Assembly: GCA_914767715.1 (NCBI GenBank)
Contig: OU612074.1
Coordinates: 16,354,062-16,418,061 of the forward strand
Direction of reading: 5' to 3'
DNA: 64,000 bases
Source: Membranipora membranacea
Taxonomy: Eukaryota > Bryozoa > Gymnolaemata > Cheilostomatida > Membraniporidae
Under the pieces are notes generated by a model. It ran no database searches and was not told the origin of the DNA. It worked only from the letters and a program-made list of their open reading frames with translations. Positions 30,072 to 41,600 of the stretch are shown here, piece after piece. Positions within the stretch are counted from its first letter, which is position 1, and each line of letters starts with the position of its first letter. Made by a program: the position numbers and the translations under genes.

Positions 30072-33000
30072 TCAGTACAGTGTCCACCCAGAAACACTGA
30101 TATCACCGGTGGCAATTCCAGTTGTGATGTTAACAAAGCGGGCAGTGTGTCCACAATTCAGCTTCAGTTCCTTAGATTCCTGGTCAAATGTTGGGCTAGC
30201 GCAAAGAGTCCAGTCTCCATCATATTGATTGGTGGAAACCTTAGCTGAGATATTTGCTGCAAAGTAAATACGTACAGTTAACAAATAGTAAAGTTATCCC
30301 CTAGTTGGAATTTTTTCTGTCTTAGTCAAAAAAGCAGCGTTGAAGAGATTAAATTTAAACTAGAGATTGCTATATATAAACGCTAAGTTTCATCAAAGGT
30401 TAAAGATGTTGTACCTTTTTTATGCACAAATTTGCCATTCTTGACAAAAATACAAGAATGTCGTTAGCCGTATGCTGTATAAATTTTCAGATTGAATAGA
30501 CACTAGGTGTTTTTTTAAAACAGTAAAAGATAGAAAGATTTTGTAAGCTGTCAAGTTTTGGTGTTTCATATAACATATTCACACAACATACTATCACTCC
30601 AAATGTCAATATCATTCCGTCAAGATAATTTTCAATTATATCATGAACTTTGAATTATAGATGATGCTGTAATTTGACTAGATTCTAGGAGTTTTTTTAT
30701 TACAGTAAAATATAGATAGATTATGTAAGATGTCAAGTTGAGTGTTTCATATAACGTTCACACAACATATTATGGTCTCTAACATCAATATCTTTCCATT
30801 GAAATAACTTCTAACCGTATCATTGACTTTGAACTATACATGCTGCTGTTATTGCATATAAACTAAGAGTTTATTAATTACCGTAAAAGCTAGAAGGATT
30901 GTGTAAGATGTCAAGTTTAATGTTTCATATAACATTGACACAACTACTATCATCTTCTAACGTCAATATCTTTCCATTTAAATAATTCTCGACCATATTT
31001 TGAATTTTGAATAATTCATGCTGCTGTAATTTAATATAAACTAAGAGTTTATTAATTACAGTAAAAGCTAGAAAGATTGTGTGAGATATCAAGTTGAGTG
31101 TTTCATATAGCGTTCACACAACATAAATGGTCTCTAACATCAATATCTTTCCATTGAAATAACTTCTAACCGTATCATGGACTTTGAACTATATATGCTG
31201 CTGTTATTAAATATAAACTAAGAGTTTATTAATTACAGTAAAAGCTAGAAAGATTGTGTGAGATATCAAGTTGAGTGTTTCACATAATGTTCACACAACA
31301 TACTAAGGTCTCTAACATCAATATCTTTCCATTGAAATAACTTCTAACTGTATCATGGACCCTGAACTATTCATGCTGCTGTTATCAAATATAAACTAAG
31401 ATTTTATTAATTACCGTAAAAGCTAGGAAGATTGTGTGAGATGTCAAGTTTAATGTTTCATATAACATTGACACAACTACTATCATTTTCGAACGTCAAT
31501 ATCTTTCCATTTAAATAATTCCCGACCATATTATGAATTTTGAATAATTCATGCTGCTGTAATATAATATTAACTTGGAGTTTATTGATTACCGTAATAG
31601 CTAGAAAGTATGTGTAAGATGTCAAGTTTAATGTTTTATGTAACATGCATACAACATACTATCGTTTTTCTAACATCAATATCTTGTCAATATCCAACGT
31701 TAAAACAATTTCAAACATATCGTATACTTTGAATTATCCATACTGCTGTAACTGAATAGATGCTAGAAGTATTTTGATTATAGTAAAAACTGAACATTGA
31801 ACTATTCATGCTGTTGTATAGAAGACTCGAAAAGTAGAGGCACAAGCAGACTGATTATGACATTAGAGTGTTTAGTTCTCACCTAGCTGCCACACAGATA
31901 TTCGCCATTGTCCTCCACAGGTTTGATCAGAGTTTCCTGCGCATCCCTCATTACATTCCCAATCATCAGTAGATCCATGCTTTCCAAATGTGTCACCACA
32001 TGCACAGTGATATTTAGCCTGCAGACCTACTACCTCATATCCTGTGTTAGGTAAAAAACACGGGTGGTTTTCTTTCGGTTCAGCTTGTTGCTAATTACAC
32101 CTCAAAATGTTTGAACAAATTGTTTAGAAAAAGCTGACTCAATTCTGCCTTTACTATGCAGGTTGTCCAAAAATAAGATATTTAACTTATCTTCATGAGA
32201 CAGATGAAATAGTTTTTGGTTATCAGATGTAAAATTACACATTGTATATAGCTTACAAGGGGGCGCAAAATTCAACGAACAATTATTCCCACGATCCACC
32301 TACCACTTCCTGCACAGTCATCAATACACATCTCTATCGTCATACCATTGTTGATCTGGTTGTCTGGACTTATATCTCGATCCTCTGTATCTATATAACA
32401 ACCCTGGTAAATGTACACAGACTCCTCTCTAACTGAAAACAGGATAAATAATAACTGTGAACCAAAAAGATCCAAAAGAATTAATAACTTTGCTTCCATC
32501 CTTTGGGCAAAGAATGGTATGATATGTTAATAAAAAGATTCAATTTTGATTTGGCATGCAATCATCACTCACTTGGATGTGATTCGGGGGAGGCGGAATC
32601 AAGGAGTTAATATAAATACATGGTTGAGTGGAGAATGGCAGGCTGAAGCTGGGATGAGCTCAGTTTCGACAGTTAGGTTGCAGCTGTAACTCTGAATATT
32701 TGTGCAAAAATTTGCATAGCATTAAAATCAACATATTTTTAGTAGTTTTGCATCAAATTAGCCAAATAACTATCCTCTAAGCCCACGCCAATCAAATGCA
32801 CTGATAGCCTTGATAGGCTATATCATCAAAAATTGAGTTAGAGTGGCCACTCAAGTTAATCATATAAATTTATAGCCCATGACATTTAATTACTTCAACC
32901 AAGGAGTAAAATCTATTCAACCCTCAAAAATCTTATGTTATAAATTTGACCCCAGATAGGCCTGGGAGTCGGGGCTATACCCAACCTTTCAGTCTAAGCA

Positions 33001-34777
33001 TGGTGGTGCATTTATAAATTCAATGCTTCTGCCTGTTTCATCTGACACTTTCTTAAGTTGATCCACTTCATTATTTGGTCAGCTCTCTGCAAGCCAAAAG
33101 TCTTTTTATTACATTTTGTTGAAAAGAAAAAATTGAAAGTAAAGCCATTGTATAGTCACCTGTCAATGGAATCGGTAAAGTGATGACTATTTCACATATC
33201 TCCATGAGAGCTGGGGTCTGAAATAAAGTCCACATCTGGTCATCCGCTATACAAAAAGATGGACAAGGAACAGGTAAGTTATAATATCATTATTTTATTC
33301 TCCATGTTGAGACCAATCACAACATGAATTGATCACTTAGATCATACAGGAGGTAGAAAGCTGATGAAAACTCATCTTAAATTTGTAATAGTTATCACTT
33401 TTAAAAATTCAGGTTTTCCTACTCCACACACCCACATTTCATTTTTTATTCATTTTACATCCTACATTTGACGTGTTGAGTCAAATAGTTAATGCGATAG
33501 CCTGACAACGAACTAGACAATCACAATACTAGAATAAAAAATAAATGCCCAACTCCCCAGTGAATATCCATAATTTTATTGACACTGATAAGCACTGTAA
33601 ATAGTCTGAAAGAACTTTAGATAAACATAATATACCAATCACAGGTCAGCAGAACAGGTCTGAATCCTTAAACAGAATTGTATTTGTTTAAAAGTGTTTG
33701 TGTGTGTATGTTTCAGATTATGCATTAATCAGAGTACTCCTTAGCCCCCCATTTTACATAACTTACTTTTACGCTTTTCCTGTGCTCTAATTTACATCCC
33801 AATATGGGTATGTTATATGGTAGCAATTCTGTCATGAGCAACAAATTTGTCAAAACTTACAGCACAAAATGGTTACTTGTGTTTTCTATATGTGTAGGAT
33901 GCATAGCACTATGCATAAAACACAGCTCAGTAAACAACCAACTTAAAAAATACCACAAAAAATATCCATTCATCATTGTCACTCACTTGTTTCGAAATGT
34001 AAAATGGTGAACGCATTTCTCACGGACATAACCAACTTTGATAGGGTCGCCGACTGGTTGCCATCTGTGCCTGGACACTGTATCTGGTACAGGGTACAGG
34101 TTGTTCCATCATGGTCATATGCACCACAAAATCCAGAATCTAGCACACATGAGCTGGCGCATGATAACCAGTTTTTGGTATCTGTACTGTTTCTGTATGG
34201 TAGAAGGTTTTCCTCCAATTGTTGCCTGAAGATGCGCTGGCTGTTTACAACGCATGTGGCTGGAAAATAAAATGTAATTAGAAACTACAAGCCTAATATC
34301 ACAAACATAAGGAACAAGAGACGAGGCAGCTGCAGGGGTGGGTGGGTAGACTCCGCTCAGTTTGGCGCAAAGAATGGTCAGCGGCTAGAAATATTATTTA
34401 ATTGATGTAAAAATGGCGTATTTCAAAATTAAGCATTGCAATCCCAAACATACAAACTATCCTTCACTTTATATTCACTTAATCTTCATCATCTTTATTT
34501 TGAACCCTTGATTTTATATTTTTGTTACATGTTAAAGTGGCACCTTGAAAGATAAACTTCCATATGATTATGAGAAAACTCACCTTTTTTTTTTAAAATG
34601 CAAGGGATTTTATTTGTTTATAATTAATTGGTATGTATTTATTATATTATATATTTTATACTCATTGCCTACATACTCTATTTTTCACATTTTCATTATA
34701 GCAACTCTGTACTTACATATATGGATCGTGAGGAAACTTGTCAACAATATCTTTTGTAGGTAAAGTTGATTCACCAT
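30072..34777 (-). CDS. Secreted PAN/apple-WSC protein, gene A (six exons)
   Basis: Exons 34777-34717, 34259-33987, 33246-33160, 32432-32304, 32041-31883, 30256-30072; all introns phase 1; 297 residues. Exon 1 is a signal peptide 'MVNQLYLQKILLTSFL'. Residues about 21-111 form a PAN/apple domain ('NWLSCASSCVLDSGFCGAYD', 'CTLYQIQC'). Exon 3 ('DQMWTLFQTPALMEICEIVI') and exon 6 ('DGDWTLCASPTFDQESK', 'LNCGHTARFVNITT', 'ISVSGWTLY') look like the two halves of a galactose-binding-type beta sandwich. Between them lies a complete WSC domain ('YQGCYIDTEDRDISPDNQ', 'YHCACGDTFGKHG', 'NEGCAGNSDQTCGG'). Probably a secreted lectin-like glycan binder (inference). Head-to-head with gene B across the palindrome centre. 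Confidence 0.85.
30470..31830. repeat. 178-bp tandem repeats in the last intron of gene A
   Basis: About seven head-to-tail copies; the marker 'tgctgctgt' recurs at about 30839, 31018, 31197, 31375 and 31552 (steps of 177-179). Each unit holds 'gtaaaagctagaaagattgtg', 'tcaagtt.a.tgtttcatataac', 'aatatctttccatt' and 'gaactat.catgctgctg'. Three to four mirror copies are at 52900-53600 and fragments at 42360-42640 and 43272-43395. Confidence 0.85.
32433..33159. other. Intron 3 of gene A
   Basis: No repeat or exon seen; mirror of 40636-41326. Confidence 0.4.
33247..33986. other. Intron 2 of gene A
   Basis: No exon; mirror of 39466-40548, which is longer. Confidence 0.4.
34260..34716. other. Intron 1 of gene A
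   Basis: No exon; mirror of 38722-39192. Confidence 0.4.
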
Positions 34778-35755
34778 ACTTGCACGCTGTTAATTTCAAG
34801 TTGAAATGACTGTAATGGAAAAATGATCGATGCGTTTCTCTCCATGAATGATGCATATAAAATGATATTACACTGTAGTTGTATAATCTCAAAACTGCCC
34901 ACAATGTTCTAAAGTAGGTATATTTTTGGCTCGAGGCAGCATCAAATTTTTCGCATATGCATCGCTGGGGATTTCCAGGTGTTACATGTAACCCCAGATT
35001 TTGAGCTTACAAATAATGTTCATGGTTATAATCAATAGTTGTACTTCAAACTGATTCACAATATTCCTAAGCATAGTTCATAGTCGATAATCGTTGTCTA
35101 TCCTTGCATCTACACTTGTATAACAATGCCTAAGTGATAGTTTAAAGGTCGCCTAGCAGGGTTCCAGACAAGTCAAATCAACAACAGCATGTTGTACGCG
35201 AGAGTCTAGACATTAGTGTATTTGAGCAACTGCCAAGGGGCCGCGATTTTTTCAAATGTAATGAAATTTGAACATGTATATAAAAGACTCTCGCGCACAA
35301 CATGGTGTTGCTGTTTTGCTCGTATGGTGAATCCTGCTTGGGGACCCTTTAAGCGCTCAGACAGTGCGAGCGGTTATACACCTGTAATTAAATTGGGTCA
35401 ACCTGGTGCACTGCCTCTCAAAACAAATTGATAAGTATGACGGATAACAAATGAGGCTGTAGACAAGTAAAAAGCACTGCTGTCAGTGGTATTAAACCCT
35501 TTAAATATTGTCAGGTGTATTTTCGATGGAAATTTATTTATTTAAAGTTTGAAATTCTTTTTGAAAAATCATTTAAGGAGGTTTAATGCATACAGGTGGG
35601 CTAATAAAAACAAGTCCATCATATTGAATGGACTAGTTAACGAGTTGAAAGTTTTTGAACCGGGCCTATTCAGGTGACAAGTAGAGAAAGTGATTGATAA
35701 TTAAATGCTATTACCAGCTGGCCCATCCAAGTTTGAGCGCTTTAACTATCTAAGC

Positions 35756-36658
35756 CATGGGTGGGCAACCTTTTCTTGAAAAAGGCCACATTTTACGCCA
35801 GATCAACTCAAAAGGCCGCAACATATTTTTCAGGGATAAAATTGGAACTGGAGTAGCAATTTTGGCATTTCCACTTGTGTAAAAACTAAAACAGATTTAT
35901 GTCTAAAAACTGCAGTATGTTGCAAAAACCATCAACTCAGCAGAAATATTGGTTTATCTAATCTTCTTGAGTTTTGTGATGTCATTTTACCTCATGATTT
36001 GATTGTGTACATGTCTGTATCCCCATGTTTCATGTGTAAGACAAAGAGGAGGGTAGGTGCGGGAGGGGTGCTGTAGCGCCCTCCCAGGGGTTAATGTGTA
36101 AATAAAGTTCATACAGGACTGTTTTGATTGAGAAGAAAGTATTTTCGCGGAGCGAAAATATTTTTTTTAAAATATTTTTCGTGTTCCGCCAAAGTTTTCA
36201 CCTCACAGCTCCTGCCCTCTCTCAAAGTAGGGAAATTTTCGCAAATGATTGTGAAATGAAGAATTCAATATGGAACATTTCAGCCATAATGCAGGAGCAC
36301 TTGTCACAAAGGGAATTTTTGTCCACAGGGACTGTTTTGCAAAAAAAAAATTACTATAATTTTTGAGAAACTTGTAATTTTAACATCCAAAGGTCACTGT
36401 TTTGTGTTATTTCGAAAGGACAACAACTTGATAAAGTAGTAAGAGTGGCTGGGAAGCTAAGCTACACGCATAATACAGAATTTAGATTTAGAAATATTTT
36501 GAGCTTACAGAGCGCTATGCATACTTGGTTCTCCACATAAAAAAAGGGGAACCAAAATTAATGTATAAAAAGTTTTACAGGCATAAGGCCACAATTAGGC
36601 CGCAAAACATTACCCATTAGGCCGCACTGGCAAAAAGGCCGCAGGTTGCCCACAGCTG
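35756..36658. mobile_element. hAT-like non-autonomous element, copy 1
   Basis: Termini 'CATGGGTGGGCAACC' and the reverse complement of 'CAGCTGTGGGCAACC', flanked by a perfect 8-bp duplication ATCTAAGC (35748-35755, 36659-36666). The mirror arm has the empty site with a single ATCTAAGT in 'ctaactatctaagtggtag' (reverse complement near 37945). 903 bases, no transposase. This fixes both ends and the age relative to the duplication. Confidence 0.9.
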
Positions 36659-37065
36659 ATCTAAGCGGTAGCTGACAGCACTAGCATTACTTAACCAGTT
36701 TGTACTTGGCTGGAGAAGATAAAATGACACGAAATGGTATGATATGACCTAACCCTGATTTTGGAACACAGAATGTGGTGCGCTGATTTGGTCAACTTTC
36801 ATTGCTTTAGTTTTCCAGCACGAGACGGTGAATGATTTGTATTTTGCATTGTATACTCTTGATTAGAACAGTTCGATCAAATTACCTGCATTCCTGTTGC
36901 TCCCTTCTACGGGAGCATCTCAGATTGCAGGCAACTGGACCAAAATTGGTCTAACTCTTGCTGGGCACAGAGCTAAATTCTATAGCATACATAATAACAA
37001 CTTATTACTTCTTCCTTACAACTGTTTCTAACAAACTTCAATTTTAAACTAGAAAACAATACTCA

Positions 37066-37664
37066 GACATATTAACATATTTTTGATTTTAATTTTTTTC
37101 TCTATATTCTATATCTATACATTTTCTTCCCTAATTTTTAAGACCACGGTATTTTAGATTTGTTCTGCATGACGTAACAATTTTTTATCCACTACGTCAA
37201 ATTACTCTCACATACTTTTACCACTGTAATCTTATTAATTTTGATTGTCTTTTTCTCTCTCAGAAGTCAGCATGTTGCCTTTAACAAATTGGTTATTGGT
37301 ATACTTTGATAAATATATGCAAATCAGTCTAACACATTGGATGATTGGTGTAATGAGCCATCAGGATGAGTCACAATTGATTAAAAGATGACTCTGTGTC
37401 ATGATAGCTCCCAGCTTCTGCAATATATTTTGGTTTAGGTTTTGAGAGTTGCCTCCTCTCCAAACATGGAAGCACGACCACACACTCACCTGTTAAGCAT
37501 GAAAAAGTTTGGTTTCGGTTCCATTTATGGAAGTTGAGTGTTATTGCCAAAGTTTGGTATTAGGTCAAATCTTGATACACAACCATTTGATAACCCTTCC
37601 TCCTCAACAGTTGCATCAGACTGATAATGTGCCGGTCCTGTATTTTGCAGCAGCACGACATTCC
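37066..37664. other. Palindrome spacer
   Basis: About 0.6 kb between the two arms with no inverted counterpart that I can see. No ORF, no transposon end recognised. Confidence 0.6.
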
Positions 37665-38660
37665 TGTTTCTGAGTATTGTTTTCTAGCTTAAAATTGAGG
37701 TTTGTTAGAAACAGTGGTAAGGAAGAGGTTATAAGTTATTATGTTTGCTATAGAATTTAGTTCTGTGCCTAGCAAGAGTATACAATGCAATATACAAATG
37801 ATTTACTGTCTTGCGCCAGAAAACAAATCAAATCAGGGTCTTCTAAAATCAGAGATTGATCATAGCAAACAATGTTGTGTCATGTTATCTCCTCCAGCCA
37901 AGTACAAACTGGTTAAGAAATGCTAGTGCTATCAGCTACCACTTAGATAGTTAGAGAGCACAAACTTTGCTGGGACGACAGCTGGTCGTAGCATTCAATT
38001 ATCAACCACTTTCTCGACTTTGAAATGCTACTATCAGCTGGTCCGACACCTCTTTTAATTCCCTATTGCTTTACATGATATGCAATCTATCTTGACTTGT
38101 CACCTCAATAGGCCCGCTTCAGAAACCTTCAATTCTTAAGCTGGTCCATGCAAAATGATGGTCTCGTTTTCATTAGCTCACTCATCAGCTAAACCTCCTA
38201 ACATGATTTTGCAAAGAGAATTTCAAACTCTAAATAAATAAATTTTAATTGCAAATACACCTGCCAATATTGATAGGGTTCAATACCACTGACAGCAGTG
38301 CTTTTGACTGGCTACAGCGTCATTTGTTATCTTATAAAAGTGTTGCTACAAGGATACACATCAATTATTGAGAATATTTTGTAAATCTGTCTGAATTAAA
38401 CTATTGATTATAACCATGAATATATTTATAACATCATAATCTGGCGTCACATGAAACTCCTCAAAGTCCCCAGAGATGCATACGGGAATAGTTTGATGCT
38501 GCCTCGAGCCAAAAATATACCTACTTTGGAACATTGATGGTAGTTTTTAGATTATACAACTATAGTGTAATATCATTATATATGCATCATTCATGAGAGA
38601 AACATCTCGATCATTTTTCCAATTACAGTCATTTCAACTTGAAATTAACAGCGAGCAAGT

Positions 38661-41600
38661 ATGGTGAATCAAATTTACCTACGAAAGATACTGCTGACAA
38701 GTTTCCTTACCATCCAAATATGTAAGTACAGATTTGATATAATGAACATGTGAAAAAATAGAGTTAGTAAGGCATGAGCATACAATTTATAGTATAATAA
38801 ATACATACCAAATAATAATAAACAAACAAAATTGCATGTTTTAAAAAATTTGATGAGATTTCACATAATCATATGCAACTTTATCTTTCAAGGTGCCACT
38901 TTAATGTGACGAAATTTTACACATAACAATTATAAAATCAATGGTTCAAAATGAAGATGATGAAGATAATAATGACTATTAATTGAAGGATATTGTATGT
39001 TTGAGATTGCAATGTTCAACGTTGAAATACGCCATTTTTACATCAAATAACTGATCTTTCTAGCCGCTGACCATTCTTTGTGCCAAACTAAGGGGAGTCT
39101 ACCCACCCACCCGCCCCTGTAGCTGCATTGTCCCATGTACTTTATGTTCATGATATTAGACTTAGAGTTTCTAAGCACATTTTATTTTCCAGCCACATGC
39201 ATTGTGAACAGCCAGCGCATCTTCAGGCAACAACTGGAGGAAAACCTTCTATCATACAGAAACAGTACAGATACCAGAAACCGGTTATCATGTGCTAACT
39301 TATGTCTACTAGATTCCGGAATTTGTGGTGCGTATAACTATGATGGAACAACCTGTACCCTGTACCAGGTACAGTGTCCAGATACTGATAGCAACCAGTT
39401 GGCGACCTCATCAAAGATGGTTATGTCCGTAAGAAATCAGTTCACCATTCTACATTTCGAAACAAGTGAGTGACAATCAATGAATGTATATATTGTAATA
39501 TTCTATAAGGGCTCACACTGACATCGAGACTACACTATTATCATGTATATCCTTAGTGTCAATTTATTATGGGAACCTAAGATGACCCTTATTTGTAAAC
39601 TTGAACAAGGGTTGCCACACCAGATTCCTTGTCATGCGAACTCGTTCACCATCTACCAATCAGAGATATACATGTAATAGTATCATCATGTGATTAGTGT
39701 GATAAGGGCTCTCAAACGTTAGTTGGTTGCTTATTGTTAGCTTTGTGTTATGTACAATGCAATGCATCCTATATACATAGAAAGCACAAGTGATTATTGG
39801 GTTCTGAGCATAGAAAATTGCTAAAAGTAAGTCGCATAACAACTATTTTGTCCATAATATTACAACCCACACAAGTAAAACACAGCAGAAGGACTAACGA
39901 GTTTCTATGACTAATGCACAATCTAAAGACAAACCCCTCTTTAACTAAAGTTTTGAACAAAAACCTTACAACATTTTCCCATGACCTTACAACAAAAACC
40001 TTACAACGTTTTCCCATGACCTTACAATAAAAGCCTTACAACAAAATATTCCCATGCTCCAAACTGACTTTTCTTCAAATGCAATTCTGTGTAAGGATTC
40101 ACACCCGCACTGCTGGTCTGTTATTGGAATATTCTGTTAATCACAAGTGATTATTTACGGTGCTTTTCATTGTCAATAAAATTTAAAGGATTGATGTTCA
40201 CCAGGGAGTTGGGCATTGGTTTTTTATTCCTGTTATTTTATCAATGCAGCGTTTACTATTGTGATTGTCTAGTTGGTTGTCAGGTTTTTGCATTATTTAT
40301 TAAACTCAGCACATCCGAATTGATATGAGAATGTAGGGTGTGTAGCGAGTAAAAATGAGATGTGGGTGTGAAAGGTTGTTAACATTACTTATTTTAAGTG
40401 ATAGTTTTTACAAATTTACGATGAGTTTTCATCTGCTTTATACCTCCTGTATGATCCAAGTGATCAATTCATGTAGAAAGTAGTCTCATCATAAAGAATA
40501 AATTAATGATATTATAATTAACCAGTTTTTTTCCATCTTTTTGTTTAGTGGTTGACCAGATGTGGACTCTGTATCAGACCCCAGCTCTCATGGAGATACG
40601 TAAAATAGTCATCACTTTACCAAATCCATTGACAGGTGACTATACAACAGTTCTACTTTAATTTTTTTCAATTCATCAAAATGTATTGAAAAGACCTGTG
40701 GCTTGCAGAGAGCTGACCAAATAGTCAAATTAATCAACGAAAGAAAGTGGCATATGAAACAGTGACAACCAAAGAACCCCAGGCCTATTTTGGGTAAAAA
40801 ATAATAGCGTAAGATTTTCAGGTGCTGAATAGACGTTACTCCTTCGTTGAATTAATTGAAGGTTATGGGCTATGAATCTATAAGTTGAGCTTGTGCAGTC
40901 ACCCTGAATAAGTTATGGAAGAAATAGCCGATCGAGGCTTCAGATCAGGGCACGGGATTTGGCATTGAAGATAGTAATTTGGCAAGTTTTTTGCAAAATT
41001 ACTAATACGATTTGAATAACATTCAAGTCTTTCTTAAATAAAGAGTGTGCATGATATTGAGAACTTGGCATCATATTATACTTAACACATGATACAGTTA
41101 AACTGAGCAAATCCCTGGCTTCAGCCTGCCACTCCACAACTCAACCATGTAATTATATTGATTCCGCATCACCCAAATCACATCCAAGTGAGTGATGATT
41201 GCGTGCCAAATCAAAATTAAATCATTTTATTAACATGCCTTACCACTCTTTGCTCAAAATATGGCAGCAAAGTGATTAGGTTTTTGAATCTTTTCTGATC
41301 TCAGTTATTATTTATCCTGTTTTCAGTAAAGGAGGAGTCTGTGTACATTTACCAGGGCTGTTATATAGATGCAGAGGATCGAGATATAAGTCCAGACAGC
41401 CAGTTCAGCAATAGTACGACGATAGAGATGTGTATTGATGGCTGTGCAGGAAATGGTAGGTGGCTTGTTGGAATAATTATTCGTTGAGTTTTGCGCCCAC
41501 TTGAAAGCTATATAAAATACATAGTTTTCCATCTGACAACAAAAACTCTTTCTTATCTGTCTCATGACGCTATGGTTAAAATCTTGTGATTGGACAACCT

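Larger units (their letters stand above)
18800..37065. repeat. Left arm of the giant inverted duplication
   Basis: Read in reverse complement, this segment reappears from 37665 to about 50811, and its 18.8-31.55 kb part again from about 52900. Collinear markers include the gene modules, the cysteine-rich gene, PAN-WSC exons, introns and intergenic DNA. At the inner end 'ttctagctt'-type sequence near 37050 pairs with 37680. At the outer end 'cactcttgtgactgtttc' (reverse complement near 18805) matches 50793-50811. Insertions in this arm only: CR1 element, hAT-like element. Confidence 0.85.
34778..38660. promoter_or_regulatory. Shared 5' intergenic region of genes A and B, at the palindrome centre
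   Basis: The two start codons face away from each other across 3.9 kb. Both flanks are mirror images up to 37065 and 37665, so each gene keeps its own upstream region. The left side carries the hAT-like insertion (35756-36658). The non-mirrored spacer 37066-37664 is AT-rich with no ORF. I could not assign a TATA box or start site. Confidence 0.5.

Noticed and set aside
30470-31830. CRISPR-like array
   Set aside because: Units are contiguous 178-bp tandem repeats without spacers, in a eukaryotic intron.
39135-39192. Start codon for gene B in the frame just before the PAN exon
   Set aside because: This is intron ending in 'ttattttccag'; exon 1 at 38661-38721 supplies a signal peptide in matching phase and has a counterpart in gene A.
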